Translations under genes and position numbers: made by a program | Part shown: in pieces, positions 16,803 through 24,104 of the stretch | How the letters are laid out: the number at the start of each line of letters is the position of its first letter | Numbering within the stretch: the stretch's first letter is position 1 | Notes under the pieces: model-generated | The model's database searches: none | What the model was told of the DNA's origin: nothing | The model's input: only the letters and a program-made list of their open reading frames with translations | NCBI GenBank assembly: GCA_900547685.1 | Contig: URHS01000016.1 | Location: 1-46,446 of the forward strand | From: an uncultured Blautia sp. | GTDB taxonomy: Bacteria > Bacillota > Clostridia > Lachnospirales > Lachnospiraceae | DNA length: 46,446 bases | Direction of reading: 5' to 3'

Positions 16803-17372
16803 TTATGCAGTTCTTTTTAACGGTCTGAATACTCCTGTCTGCTCAATTACTTTTGTAATACTAAAGAAGATAAAAGAGTCAATCGGCCACATAATTACAT
16901 TCTTTAATGCACGCATAGGCAGTAATGCAAGAAATCCTTTTCCGTAAAGCATATCCAGCCACAACGTACTTAAAATAACGTTTACTACTAAAAATACAAC
17001 AAATTTTGCAAGTAATACTCTTTTTAAAGTTAATTTCTTTTTATAGTAGAAAGAACCATAAATCAGAGATGCTAAGATTGCATTAAATGTAAAACCAAAG
17101 AAAAACGGTCCATCAGGCTTCATAAAATATTTTATAATATCCAAAATTCCTGCAAACAATCCTCCGGTAACAGGGCCAAATAAGTAATCTACCAACTGAT
17201 TTGGAATTCCGGAAAAACCGATTTTAATATATGGCCCAATGGTAATGGACGCCACCTGATTTAAAATTAAAGATAAAGCTGCAAACATGGCACATACAGA
17301 TAATGCCTGAACTTTCTTCAGCTCATTTGCTGAAGACAAAAAAATGTTCTCTTTAGAATTATTTTTGAACAT
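16803..17372 (-). CDS. folT: Folate ECF transporter S component FolT
   Basis: 189 residues with six hydrophobic segments. S components bind vitamin and dock onto a shared EcfA/A'/T energising module, which is not encoded here. ALSLILNQVASITIGPYIKIGFSG and FGPVTGGLFAGILDIIKYF, followed by PFFFGFTFNAILASLIYG, match the FolT family. The identification is strengthened by the tetrahydrofolate riboswitch immediately upstream. The start at 17372 has AGGAGGT 8-10 bases upstream, the sequence that the riboswitch appears able to mask. Confidence 0.92.
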   Translation of the reverse strand: MFKNNSKENIFLSSANELKKVQALSVCAMFAALSLILNQVASITIGPYIKIGFSGIPNQLVDYLFGPVTGGLFAGILDIIKYFMKPDGPFFFGFTFNAILASLIYGSFYYKKKLTLKRVLLAKFVVFLVVNVILSTLWLDMLYGKGFLALLPMRALKNVIMWPIDSFIFFSITKVIEQTGVFRPLKRTA

Positions 17373-17380
17373 AAAAAAAA

Positions 17381-17428
17381 TACCTCCTTCATCAAAACTA
17401 CCACAATAGGAGATAATCTCAGCCTTAT
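17381..17428 (-). promoter_or_regulatory. Expression platform of the folT riboswitch (RBS sequestering hairpin)
   Basis: On the minus strand UAUCUCCU (about 17408-17415) can pair with AGGAGGUA (17381-17388), hiding the folT ribosome site. A competing hairpin AGAUAA / UUAUCU uses the same left arm. The two structures are mutually exclusive, which suggests translational control (inference from sequence pairing). Confidence 0.6.
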
Positions 17429-17436
17429 CTTCTGTT

Positions 17437-17534
17437 GCAGCGAGATGCGAGTTTGTATACCGTAAGATTTACCTTTTCGTCCTTCCAGCAACTCTCTATC
17501 CGGAGGGCACTTTACGCATACAAATCTACTCTGC
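17437..17534 (-). ncRNA. Tetrahydrofolate (THF) riboswitch aptamer
   Basis: The minus-strand sequence carries the conserved core of the folT RNA motif. The 5' side is GCAGAGUAGAU followed by GCGUAAAGUG. The middle is a GGAAGGACGAAAAGG-type internal loop and P3 element. The 3' side is ACGGUAUACAAAcUCGCAUC closing with GCUGC. P1 pairs GCAG with CUGC, and UUUGUAU..AUACAAA forms P2. The aptamer binds reduced folates and lowers expression of folate transport genes, matching folT directly downstream. Confidence 0.88.
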
Positions 17535-17553
17535 AGTTTTTTCTTACCTAACT

Positions 17554-17582
17554 ATAATAATAGATACAGATAAAAAAAGCAA
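17554..17582 (-). promoter_or_regulatory. Putative promoter of the folT riboswitch transcript
   Basis: Minus-strand TTGCTT (17577-17582) and TATTAT (17554-17559) with a 17-base spacer, about 20 bases upstream of the aptamer. Confidence 0.45.
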
Positions 17583-17642
17583 TGAAAATTTTATTTATTT
17601 TTAATATTTCTAAAATATGGAATTACTGTAAATAAATAAGAA

Positions 17643-17693
17643 GCTGTTACATTAAGTGTTTATCAAGAAATAATTCATACTTAATGTAACAGC
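17643..17693 (-). terminator. Long perfect inverted repeat after the mannosidase gene
   Basis: GCTGTTACATTAAGT (17643-17657) and its exact complement (17679-17693) are separated by 21 bases, 32 bases beyond the mannosidase stop. The T tract is weak (TTCTTATTTATTT), so it is either a poor terminator or an mRNA-stabilising hairpin. Together with the riboswitch it accounts for the 350-base gap between folT and the mannosidase. Confidence 0.55.
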
Positions 17694-17724
17694 CATTTTC
17701 CTATCAATCAAGGCTTAATTTTTT

Positions 17725-20436
17725 CTATTTTACACCCAAAGTCAAAATTTCAAATGGTTTCAATACTACATGATACATTCCATCTGCACTTACTTCCAAA
17801 GTTTCTTTTTCTTCCTCAATGACATTACTCTTATACATTTTTTCCATCCAGTTCTGTTTCTGAATTTGAATTTCACGAGGTAATTCTGTAACATTTACAA
17901 AACGAACCATGATGTCAGATCCATCTTCCTGCTGTTTCAGTCCACTGAAATTTACGCCTTCTCCTGTCCAGTTGAAAAATCCTTTTTCCTGTGGATTAAC
18001 ACCTGCATGGATACCCGTAGGAACTGCCATCAGCTCATTCTGGAACTGATATCCCAATGTATAAGCATTGAGTCTTTCACCATCTGCAAATGGCAGAATT
18101 TCATAAGAAAGTGTATAAGTTCCCTGCATCTGTGCTTTTGGAGTTGGGAAATATCCCCAGTCTCCCAATTCACCTACACAACGAAGGAGAGTAACTGCAA
18201 TGGCATTTTCCATATCCGGCAATACCTCATACTCATAAAGACCGTGGTTTGCAACCAGCATACCATCTTTCTCATCCTGCATTGCCACAAAGCTCTGCTG
18301 ACGGTCACATCCACTTGGGTTTTCCCACTGTTTACTGTGACGATTATTTCGTTCTACTACTTCAAAAGCAGAATCTGCAAAATGAGTATCTGCTTTCAGT
18401 CCTGTTGGAATTACAACACGAACTCTGTGGTCTTTTGCTGTATTGTGAATAGTTGTCTGTACTTTCAGACTCTTGGAAGATGCCTGCAAAGTCAATTCTG
18501 TTTCGATTGCCAGCTCAACCATCTTATCACTGCGGCCGATATGGCGGTTATAGCACTCTTGGAAGGATTTCTGTGCAATTTCCAATTCTTTTGCAGCACT
18601 TTCCGGTACTTCTATGCTCTGGCAAATATGGTATTTTGCACAGAATGGAGTATCCTCTGTAAGAGTGATTTTTGCCGGTTTATTCTGTGTTGTAATCGCC
18701 TGACCGTTTGTATCCTGCACATAAATGTATTCGTTTCCGATATCACCGGTATCTTCATAATATCCAATCTGTGAATATACACGTCCTGTTTTCAGGTTTG
18801 TAAGTGTATAGCTTCCGTCTTCGTGAATTTCCACACGGATATTTCCATTTTCCATTGTATTGCTGCCGCTAATCAATGTCTTTTTATCATCTGTCTGCTC
18901 TGCCACTGTTTCCTCCAGATGATATACACGGTATCCCATTGCCGGAACATCTTTTGCCTCAAAAGTCACACGAACCTGTCTTGCCATATAAGGCTGACGG
19001 AACTTATCATCAGGAAGCAAATAGTCAAAGGCTGTGCCAATATCTTCAATCTTAGCTTCTATGGTATTGCCGTTCATATCTTTTAATACAAATACAGGCA
19101 ATTCCATATTCTGCATTTCCCAGTAAGCTTTTTCCTGAATATTCTCAAAGCATCTGTCCACGTCTAATACAACGCTTACCACATCTGTCTTGTCCCAACC
19201 GGTAAAGTTGTATACTGCAAATGGAAGTATCTTTCCGTTTTTGCTGCTCAGATTTGAGGTATCCACCTGCTCTGCCAAATATTCCATACTTTCTTTGCAC
19301 AACTGCTCTGCTACCTGTCTGCTCTTTACAAAGCGAAGAGCCACTTCATCGTTAACCTCATCTACGTTACAGCTGCAGATACTGTCGTGTGGGTGGTTCT
19401 GCATCAAAACCTTCCAGCTATACTCTAAGAGCTCCTTCGGATATTTCTTTCCTGCCAGTCCTGCCAAAACTGCTGCCGGTTCTGCCTTACGCTCCAACGC
19501 TGTTTCGCCTTTTCTGTTTAACAGTTTTAAGTCAACTCTGTTGGAAGCGGTATTTACCAGTGTAAAACGTCCGTCTGTTTCCTGACTTGTTAATTCTCCT
19601 TTTACAACAGAAATGTTTTCTCCAAGTTCTTCTTTTACAGCTTTTACATAAGTTTCAAAATCTGAATGAATAAATTCAATTTCCGGATATAATTTTCTGG
19701 CTGTTTCTATAGCCTGTGGTAAATCCTTCTGTACAGGCTGATGATCACATCCGTTCATAAAAAGGAGATGACTGGTTCCTGCATATTGTTTTACATCTGC
19801 AAGCTTTTTATCCCAAAATTTCTTTGCTTCCTCCGGTTCTACAGGAATTTCCATTCCGTTATTATACCAGTTCGGGAACAAAATACCTAATAATGTACTT
19901 CCATCCGGTGACTGCCAATTGATTTCAGAATATGCAGTTTCATAAGTTCCTTTTTCCAGAGTTTCATTATTAAAGCCGATTGATTTTACTCCACGTCCAA
20001 AAGCAACTGCTTCCATGCCGGCCTGTACCAATACCTGAGGCATCTGTCCTGCATTTCCAAATGCATCCGGAAAATATCCGATTGGACATAATTTTCCTAA
20101 TTTCAGCGCTTCTTTACGTCCTGTTAATAAATTTCGAACACAAGCTTCTCCACTTGTCAAGAATTCATCCTGCAGCACATACCAAGGTCCTGCTGTAAGT
20201 TTTCCTTCCTGAACTAATTTTTTTATTCTCTCTTGCTGCTCTGGTTTGATTGCCAGATAATCATCATAGGCAGCAGTATGTCCGTCCATGTGAAAACCGT
20301 GATAATTTTCATCGTTTTCCAGCAAATCTGATGCTGTATCCAGCAGTTCCACCAGTTTCATTCTGTGTTTTTCAAATGCCATGTACCATTCTCTGTCCCA
20401 ATGAGAATGTGAAATAATATGTACTGTTGTTTTCAT
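17725..20436 (-). CDS. GH38 alpha-mannosidase
   Basis: 903 residues, cytoplasmic (no signal peptide). The N-terminal catalytic domain has HSHWDREWYM (residues 10-19), whose His12 and Asp14 should bind zinc, and GYFPDAFGNAGQMPQ, whose Asp124 is the expected nucleophile. DGHTAAYDDY is also typical. The remaining two thirds form the middle helical and beta-sandwich domains usual in GH38. It hydrolyses alpha-mannosides, probably imported manno-oligosaccharides or mannosylglycerate-like sugars; linkage is not predictable. I chose the ATG at 20436 because AAAGGTGG lies 8 bases upstream; the ATG at 20466 lacks a ribosome site. No sugar transporter is adjacent. A GntR/LacI-type gene diverges from it and two palindromes sit in between. 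Confidence 0.93.
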   Translation of the reverse strand: MKTTVHIISHSHWDREWYMAFEKHRMKLVELLDTASDLLENDENYHGFHMDGHTAAYDDYLAIKPEQQERIKKLVQEGKLTAGPWYVLQDEFLTSGEACVRNLLTGRKEALKLGKLCPIGYFPDAFGNAGQMPQVLVQAGMEAVAFGRGVKSIGFNNETLEKGTYETAYSEINWQSPDGSTLLGILFPNWYNNGMEIPVEPEEAKKFWDKKLADVKQYAGTSHLLFMNGCDHQPVQKDLPQAIETARKLYPEIEFIHSDFETYVKAVKEELGENISVVKGELTSQETDGRFTLVNTASNRVDLKLLNRKGETALERKAEPAAVLAGLAGKKYPKELLEYSWKVLMQNHPHDSICSCNVDEVNDEVALRFVKSRQVAEQLCKESMEYLAEQVDTSNLSSKNGKILPFAVYNFTGWDKTDVVSVVLDVDRCFENIQEKAYWEMQNMELPVFVLKDMNGNTIEAKIEDIGTAFDYLLPDDKFRQPYMARQVRVTFEAKDVPAMGYRVYHLEETVAEQTDDKKTLISGSNTMENGNIRVEIHEDGSYTLTNLKTGRVYSQIGYYEDTGDIGNEYIYVQDTNGQAITTQNKPAKITLTEDTPFCAKYHICQSIEVPESAAKELEIAQKSFQECYNRHIGRSDKMVELAIETELTLQASSKSLKVQTTIHNTAKDHRVRVVIPTGLKADTHFADSAFEVVERNNRHSKQWENPSGCDRQQSFVAMQDEKDGMLVANHGLYEYEVLPDMENAIAVTLLRCVGELGDWGYFPTPKAQMQGTYTLSYEILPFADGERLNAYTLGYQFQNELMAVPTGIHAGVNPQEKGFFNWTGEGVNFSGLKQQEDGSDIMVRFVNVTELPREIQIQKQNWMEKMYKSNVIEEEKETLEVSADGMYHVVLKPFEILTLGVK

Positions 20437-20444
20437 CTCATTTA

Positions 20445-20452
20445 CCACCTTT
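20445..20452 (-). promoter_or_regulatory. Ribosome binding site deciding the mannosidase start
   Basis: AAAGGTGG followed by TAAATGAG and ATG on the minus strand selects the start at 20436 over the in-frame ATG 10 codons upstream. Confidence 0.75.
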
Positions 20453-20484
20453 TCATAATTTCTCATATAATATATTTTATCGTA

Positions 20485-20498
20485 TTTGATATATCATA
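20485..20498. promoter_or_regulatory. Putative operator O1 for the mannosidase regulator
   Basis: TTTGATATATCATA is one base from a perfect 14-bp palindrome. It overlaps or adjoins the -10 region of the mannosidase promoter and is 55 bp (centre to centre) from the similar site O2. Confidence 0.55.
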
Positions 20499-20526
20499 TA
20501 TTAACTTTCTTATGGAATTTTGTCAA
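20498..20526 (-). promoter_or_regulatory. Putative promoter of the GH38 mannosidase
   Basis: Minus-strand -35 TTGACA (20521-20526, perfect) and TAATAT (20498-20503) with a 17-base spacer. Confidence 0.6.
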
Positions 20527-20539
20527 TAAAAATATATAA

Positions 20540-20553
20540 TTTGACATATCAAA
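20540..20553. promoter_or_regulatory. Putative operator O2 overlapping the regulator's -35 box
   Basis: TTTGACATATCAAA, a near-perfect palindrome matching O1 at most positions. It contains the TTGACA -35 box of the divergent regulator gene, so autoregulation is likely. Confidence 0.55.
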
Positions 20554-20569
20554 CCAGGTATTATAAAAT
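20541..20569 (+). promoter_or_regulatory. Promoter of the GntR/LacI-type regulator
   Basis: TTGACA at 20541-20546, exactly 17 bases, then TAAAAT at 20564-20569. A strong match to the vegetative consensus, 44 bases upstream of the ATG. Confidence 0.7.
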
Positions 20570-20612
20570 AATATAAAACACGTAAACCTATTTTTTAGAG
20601 AGATTGATATTT

Positions 20613-21746
20613 ATGAAACAAACTAATTTAAACAAACCAAAATACGAAATCATAAAAGAGGACATCCTTACTCAAATCCAAAAAAATGACTTTTCTTATT
20701 CCGAACCTCTGTGTACAGAAAAACAATTGTCTGAGCAATATCAAGTCAGTCGAATTACAGCTAAACATGCGCTGACGGACCTGGAACAAATGGGTGTTTT
20801 ATATCGAAAACGAGGTGTTGGCAGTTTCGTTGCGCCAAATGCTGTGAACAATTTAAACCGCCTTGGGCAGCCAAAACATACCATATCAAAAATGGTATCT
20901 TTTCTTCTTCCTTTTGATATCACAAAAGGAGGTATGTTTAAAACCGTAGAAGTAGTAAATAACACTTTAAACGCCAACGGCTGTATTATGAGTATCTATG
21001 TATCCGGCACAAAAGAGAAATCTAATTTACGACTCCTTCTTTCTCAAAATCTTTCGGGACTTATTTATTATCCCGAAAGAGATAAAATCCACCTGGAACT
21101 TCTCAATGAATTTGTATTTATGAATATACCAATCATTGTAATCGATAAAACAACAGATTGCCCCTATATTCATAATATTGTTTCAGACAACTTTGAAGGC
21201 GGAAAATTACTGGGCGAACACTTAATTCGATTAGGACATCGTAATATTACATTTTTCACTGCTGCGCCGTTAGAAGAAACTTCAACAGTACGAAATCGAT
21301 TTGCAGGTTTTCTCCATGCACTACATGAAGCCGGAATCCAACCAAACCCTTCCAATTATATATATTATCCTCATAAACTCACAGAAGGAGACTGTCTCGT
21401 CCAAAGCAACGGCCCCCTTCAGGATACCTTGCGTACCTTATATCAGGCAGGAACTACAGCAATTATTGCAGAAAACGATCATGTTGCCCAGTTAATACAT
21501 ATAGCCTGCAATTCCATAGGCATTCGTATTCCGGAAGATATCAGCCTTTGTGGGTTTGATAACGATGATGCAATCCGTAATCTGGATATTACTACCATTG
21601 GGCAAGACTTTCCACGTATGGGACAGGAAATCGGACGTATTTTTACAGAATCCATGAATAATCCTGATTACCCTATACAAAAAATCACACTCCCGGTAGA
21701 GCTGTTTCCTCGCAGTTCCACAAAAGCACCTCGAACACTTTCATAA
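20613..21746 (+). CDS. GntR/LacI-type transcriptional regulator (AraR-like)
   Basis: 377 residues. N-terminal GntR winged helix (about 1-75) with LCTEKQLSEQYQVSRITAKHALTDLEQMGVLYRKRGVGSFV. It is fused to a LacI/periplasmic-binding-protein effector domain (about 95-370) showing ISLCGFDNDDAIRNLDITTIGQD near the end. This architecture is that of AraR, which senses sugars. Because it diverges from a mannosidase and both promoters carry the same palindrome, it probably represses that gene and itself until a mannoside-derived sugar appears (inference). The ATG at 20613 is preferred over a TTG at 20604. A strong hairpin follows the stop. Confidence 0.88.
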   Translation: MKQTNLNKPKYEIIKEDILTQIQKNDFSYSEPLCTEKQLSEQYQVSRITAKHALTDLEQMGVLYRKRGVGSFVAPNAVNNLNRLGQPKHTISKMVSFLLPFDITKGGMFKTVEVVNNTLNANGCIMSIYVSGTKEKSNLRLLLSQNLSGLIYYPERDKIHLELLNEFVFMNIPIIVIDKTTDCPYIHNIVSDNFEGGKLLGEHLIRLGHRNITFFTAAPLEETSTVRNRFAGFLHALHEAGIQPNPSNYIYYPHKLTEGDCLVQSNGPLQDTLRTLYQAGTTAIIAENDHVAQLIHIACNSIGIRIPEDISLCGFDNDDAIRNLDITTIGQDFPRMGQEIGRIFTESMNNPDYPIQKITLPVELFPRSSTKAPRTLS

Positions 21747-21756
21747 ATTCATACAG

Positions 21757-21817
21757 AAAGAGACGGTTTCATGAAGTACAAACAAAAAATATTGTCACTT
21801 AATGAAACCGTCTCTTT
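21757..21817. terminator. Bidirectional terminator after the regulator gene
   Basis: A 16-bp perfect stem AAAGAGACGGTTTCAT / ATGAAACCGTCTCTTT with a 29-base loop, followed by CTT on the plus strand. Confidence 0.7.
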
Positions 21818-21832
21818 CTTATCCTCTAAACG

Positions 21833-21874
21833 CAAAAATAGAGGGTAGTGAATAAATCACACCCTCTATTTTAC
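21833..21874 (-). terminator. Terminator downstream of rpmF
   Basis: AAAATAGAGGGT / ACCCTCTATTTT, perfect 12-bp stem with a 14-base loop, followed by TTGCG on the minus strand. The A/T arms supply the U tract. Confidence 0.8.
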
Positions 21875-21885
21875 TACAGAAAATC

Positions 21886-22071
21886 TTAAGCTTCTTCTGT
21901 TTTAATAATTTCTTTTTTATTGTAGCTTCCGCATGCACGGCAAACTCTGTGAGGCATCATTAAAGCACCACATTTGCTGCATTTTACTAAGTTTGGAGCA
22001 CTCATTTTCCAGTTTGCACGTCTTTTATCTCTTCTTGCTTTAGAAGATTTATTTTTTGGACATATAGACAT
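21886..22071 (-). CDS. rpmF: 50S ribosomal protein L32
   Basis: 61 residues, strongly basic N-terminus (KNKSSKARRDKRRANWK). Zinc-ribbon cysteines are present as CSKC and CRAC, so this is the zinc-binding C+ form. Ribosome site AAGGAGGTG. It follows yceD by three bases, as in most bacteria, and is followed by a terminator rather than plsX. Confidence 0.96.
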   Translation of the reverse strand: MSICPKNKSSKARRDKRRANWKMSAPNLVKCSKCGALMMPHRVCRACGSYNKKEIIKTEEA

Positions 22072-22074
22072 AGG

Positions 22075-22602
22075 TTACACCTCCTTAAATTTGCTAAATA
22101 TATCACTGATTACCGCCATTCGGGGATCTGGACTTGTCTGGTCACATTCGCATGAACCTTCATTCAAATCTTTGCCGCATTTGGGGCAAATTCCCCGGCA
22201 GTCCTCTTTACATAGAACCCTTAAAGGCCAATGGATTAAAATCTCATTATGCACTAACTGCTCTACGTCCAGGCTGCAACCTGTGACATAATTAATTTCA
22301 TCTAAGTCTTTTATCCTGTCTTCCCCTGAAGCCTTCATATCGATTTCTTCCTCCAAGTCAATCTCAAATTCAGTGGGAACATCCTTCAAGCACTTATCGC
22401 AAGGAATCGCAAGAGTAATAACACCCTTCGCTTCTATTTTGATAACCTTCTTACCTGTATTGACGAAAGTCACACAGATTGGTTTTTTTTCAATAACCGG
22501 GAAGTTTCCCAGCTTTGATTGAAAGGAATCCATGGAAACAGGTGCTTCAACAACCTGTGTCTTTCCTTCTATGGATAAAATTTCTGATAAATCAATTAGC
22601 AT
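22075..22602 (-). CDS. YceD/DUF177 family protein
   Basis: 175 residues. The conserved central part includes IPCDKCLKDVPTEFEID, and the C-terminus has a cysteine cluster (CKEDCRGICPKCGKDLNEGSCECD) likely to bind zinc. DUF177 proteins are encoded next to rpmF almost universally and have been linked to 23S rRNA accumulation in plants and bacteria; the mechanism is not settled. It has a strong consensus promoter upstream and is co-transcribed with rpmF. Confidence 0.92.
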   Translation of the reverse strand: MLIDLSEILSIEGKTQVVEAPVSMDSFQSKLGNFPVIEKKPICVTFVNTGKKVIKIEAKGVITLAIPCDKCLKDVPTEFEIDLEEEIDMKASGEDRIKDLDEINYVTGCSLDVEQLVHNEILIHWPLRVLCKEDCRGICPKCGKDLNEGSCECDQTSPDPRMAVISDIFSKFKEV

Positions 22603-22628
22603 AATAGTCTCCTAATCACACCTTGTAA

Positions 22629-22657
22629 ATTATACATAGGGATTTACAATTTGTCAA
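22629..22657 (-). promoter_or_regulatory. Consensus promoter of yceD-rpmF
   Basis: On the minus strand TTGACA (22652-22657) and TATAAT (22629-22634) are both perfect and 17 bases apart. It starts 3 bases beyond the ackA stop, so yceD-rpmF is transcribed independently. An 8-bp inverted repeat TTGTAAAT/ATTTACAA lies across the -10 box. Confidence 0.8.
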
Positions 22658-22660
22658 CCA

Positions 22661-23857
22661 TTATTTTGAAACTAATTCAGCTGTTTCCTGACAAATAGCT
22701 AATTCTTCGTTTGTAGGAATGATTGCTACTGTCACTTTAGAATCAGGAGTAGAGATAATTTTGTTCTCGCCTCTTGTCTGATTTGCTTCTTCATCAAGAG
22801 TGATTCCTAAATATCCTAAGCTCTTTACTACAGCTTCACGTACAGGAGTTGCATTTTCACCGATACCGCCTGTAAATGCAATGGCATCTACACCATTCAT
22901 AGCAGCTACATAAGAACCGATATATTTGATAATTCTATAGCACAAACAGTCTACTGCACGTTTTGCGTCTTCATTACCCTGTTCTCTTGCTTCATTTAAG
23001 TCACGGAAGTCACTGGAAAGTCCTTTGGAAAGTCCCAGTAAACCGGATTTTTTATTCAGGATATTTACCATTTCTGTTACATCAATGTTTTCTTTCTTGC
23101 ATACGAAGTCAAGAACAGCAGGATCCAGGTCACCGGAACGTGTTCCCATAATAAGACCTTCCAATGGTGTAAGTCCCATAGAAGTATCTACACATTTACC
23201 ATTTACAACAGCACTGATGGAAGAACCGTTTCCTAAATGAGCTACGATAACTTTAGAGTTATCCGGATCTAATCCTAAGAATTTAATTGTTTCTTTGGAT
23301 ACAAATCTATGAGATGTTCCGTGGAAACCATATTTACGAACTTTATATTTATCATAGTATTCGTAAGGAATTGCATACATGTATGCTTTTTCCGGCATTG
23401 TCTGATGGAAAGCTGTATCGAATACGGCTACGTTTGGTTTACCTGGCATCAGTTCCATACATGCACGGATACCCATTAAGTTTGCAGGGTTATGCAGAGG
23501 TCCTAAATCACAGCATTCTTCAATTACGGAAATAACTTCATCATTAATAATGCAGGAGTCAGAAATCTTTGCTCCGCCGTGGAGTACACGATGTCCGATT
23601 GCTTCTACTTCATCTAAGCTCTTTAAAACACCTGTATTTGGATTTACTAAAGCATCTAATACCATTTTAATTGCTTCAGTATGAGTAGGCATTGCTGCTT
23701 CTGTTACTTCTTTTTCTCCGCCTGTTGGCTGATATACTAATCTTCCGTCGATTCCGATACGTTCACACAAGCCTTTTGCTGCCACTGCCTCTGTTTCAGA
23801 ATTGATTAACTGGAATTTCAGTGATGAACTTCCGCAGTTTACTACTAATACGTTCAT
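22661..23857 (-). CDS. ackA: Acetate kinase
   Basis: 398 residues, full length. Converts acetyl phosphate and ADP to acetate and ATP, the ATP-yielding end step of acetogenic fermentation. Signatures are VLVVNCGSSSLKFQLI at the start, AVFDTAFHQTMP, HLGNGSSISAV and LIMGTRSGDLDPAV. No phosphotransacetylase is adjacent in this window. GGAGGAAGAGAAT precedes the ATG. Confidence 0.97.
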   Translation of the reverse strand: MNVLVVNCGSSSLKFQLINSETEAVAAKGLCERIGIDGRLVYQPTGGEKEVTEAAMPTHTEAIKMVLDALVNPNTGVLKSLDEVEAIGHRVLHGGAKISDSCIINDEVISVIEECCDLGPLHNPANLMGIRACMELMPGKPNVAVFDTAFHQTMPEKAYMYAIPYEYYDKYKVRKYGFHGTSHRFVSKETIKFLGLDPDNSKVIVAHLGNGSSISAVVNGKCVDTSMGLTPLEGLIMGTRSGDLDPAVLDFVCKKENIDVTEMVNILNKKSGLLGLSKGLSSDFRDLNEAREQGNEDAKRAVDCLCYRIIKYIGSYVAAMNGVDAIAFTGGIGENATPVREAVVKSLGYLGITLDEEANQTRGENKIISTPDSKVTVAIIPTNEELAICQETAELVSK

Positions 23858-23938
23858 ATTCTCTTCCTCCGATATCTTAAGATAATCTATATACAGATTT
23901 CTCTGTAATTCTGGTCTTTTTGACCATTTCTATTCTTC

Positions 23939-23967
23939 ATTATACACTGTTTCTTTAGTACAAACAA
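23939..23967 (-). promoter_or_regulatory. Putative promoter of ackA
   Basis: Perfect TATAAT on the minus strand (23939-23944) with TTGTTT (23962-23967) 17 bases upstream. The 80-base leader carries two small hairpins (GGTCaaaaaGACC and ACAGAgaaaTCTGT). Confidence 0.55.
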
Positions 23968-24047
23968 GAGAAGCTTTTGGATTTTTACAGAAAAGCTCTC
24001 TTATTCTTGTATTATTTTTCAAACATTTTTCAGATAGCAGAAAACTA

Positions 24048-24077
24048 TTGTCAGTCTTATGTTTTCTCTTGTATACT
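24048..24077 (+). promoter_or_regulatory. Putative promoter of tmcAL
   Basis: TTGTCA (24048-24053) and TATACT (24072-24077), each 5/6 to consensus, 18 bases apart and 27 bases before the ATG. Confidence 0.6.
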
Positions 24078-24104
24078 AAGCATTAGAAAACGGAGGTATC
24101 TTAA

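Noticed and set aside
17401..17534. Other riboswitch classes for the folT leader
   Set aside because: The conserved GAGUAGAU, GCGUAAAGUG and GCAUCUCGC blocks fit the THF motif, and the downstream gene is a folate S component.
18007..18774. 255-codon open frame on the plus strand opposite the mannosidase
   Set aside because: It is antisense to a clear GH38 gene, rich in Cys, Ser, Phe and Ile as expected from a reverse-complement shadow, with no family resemblance.
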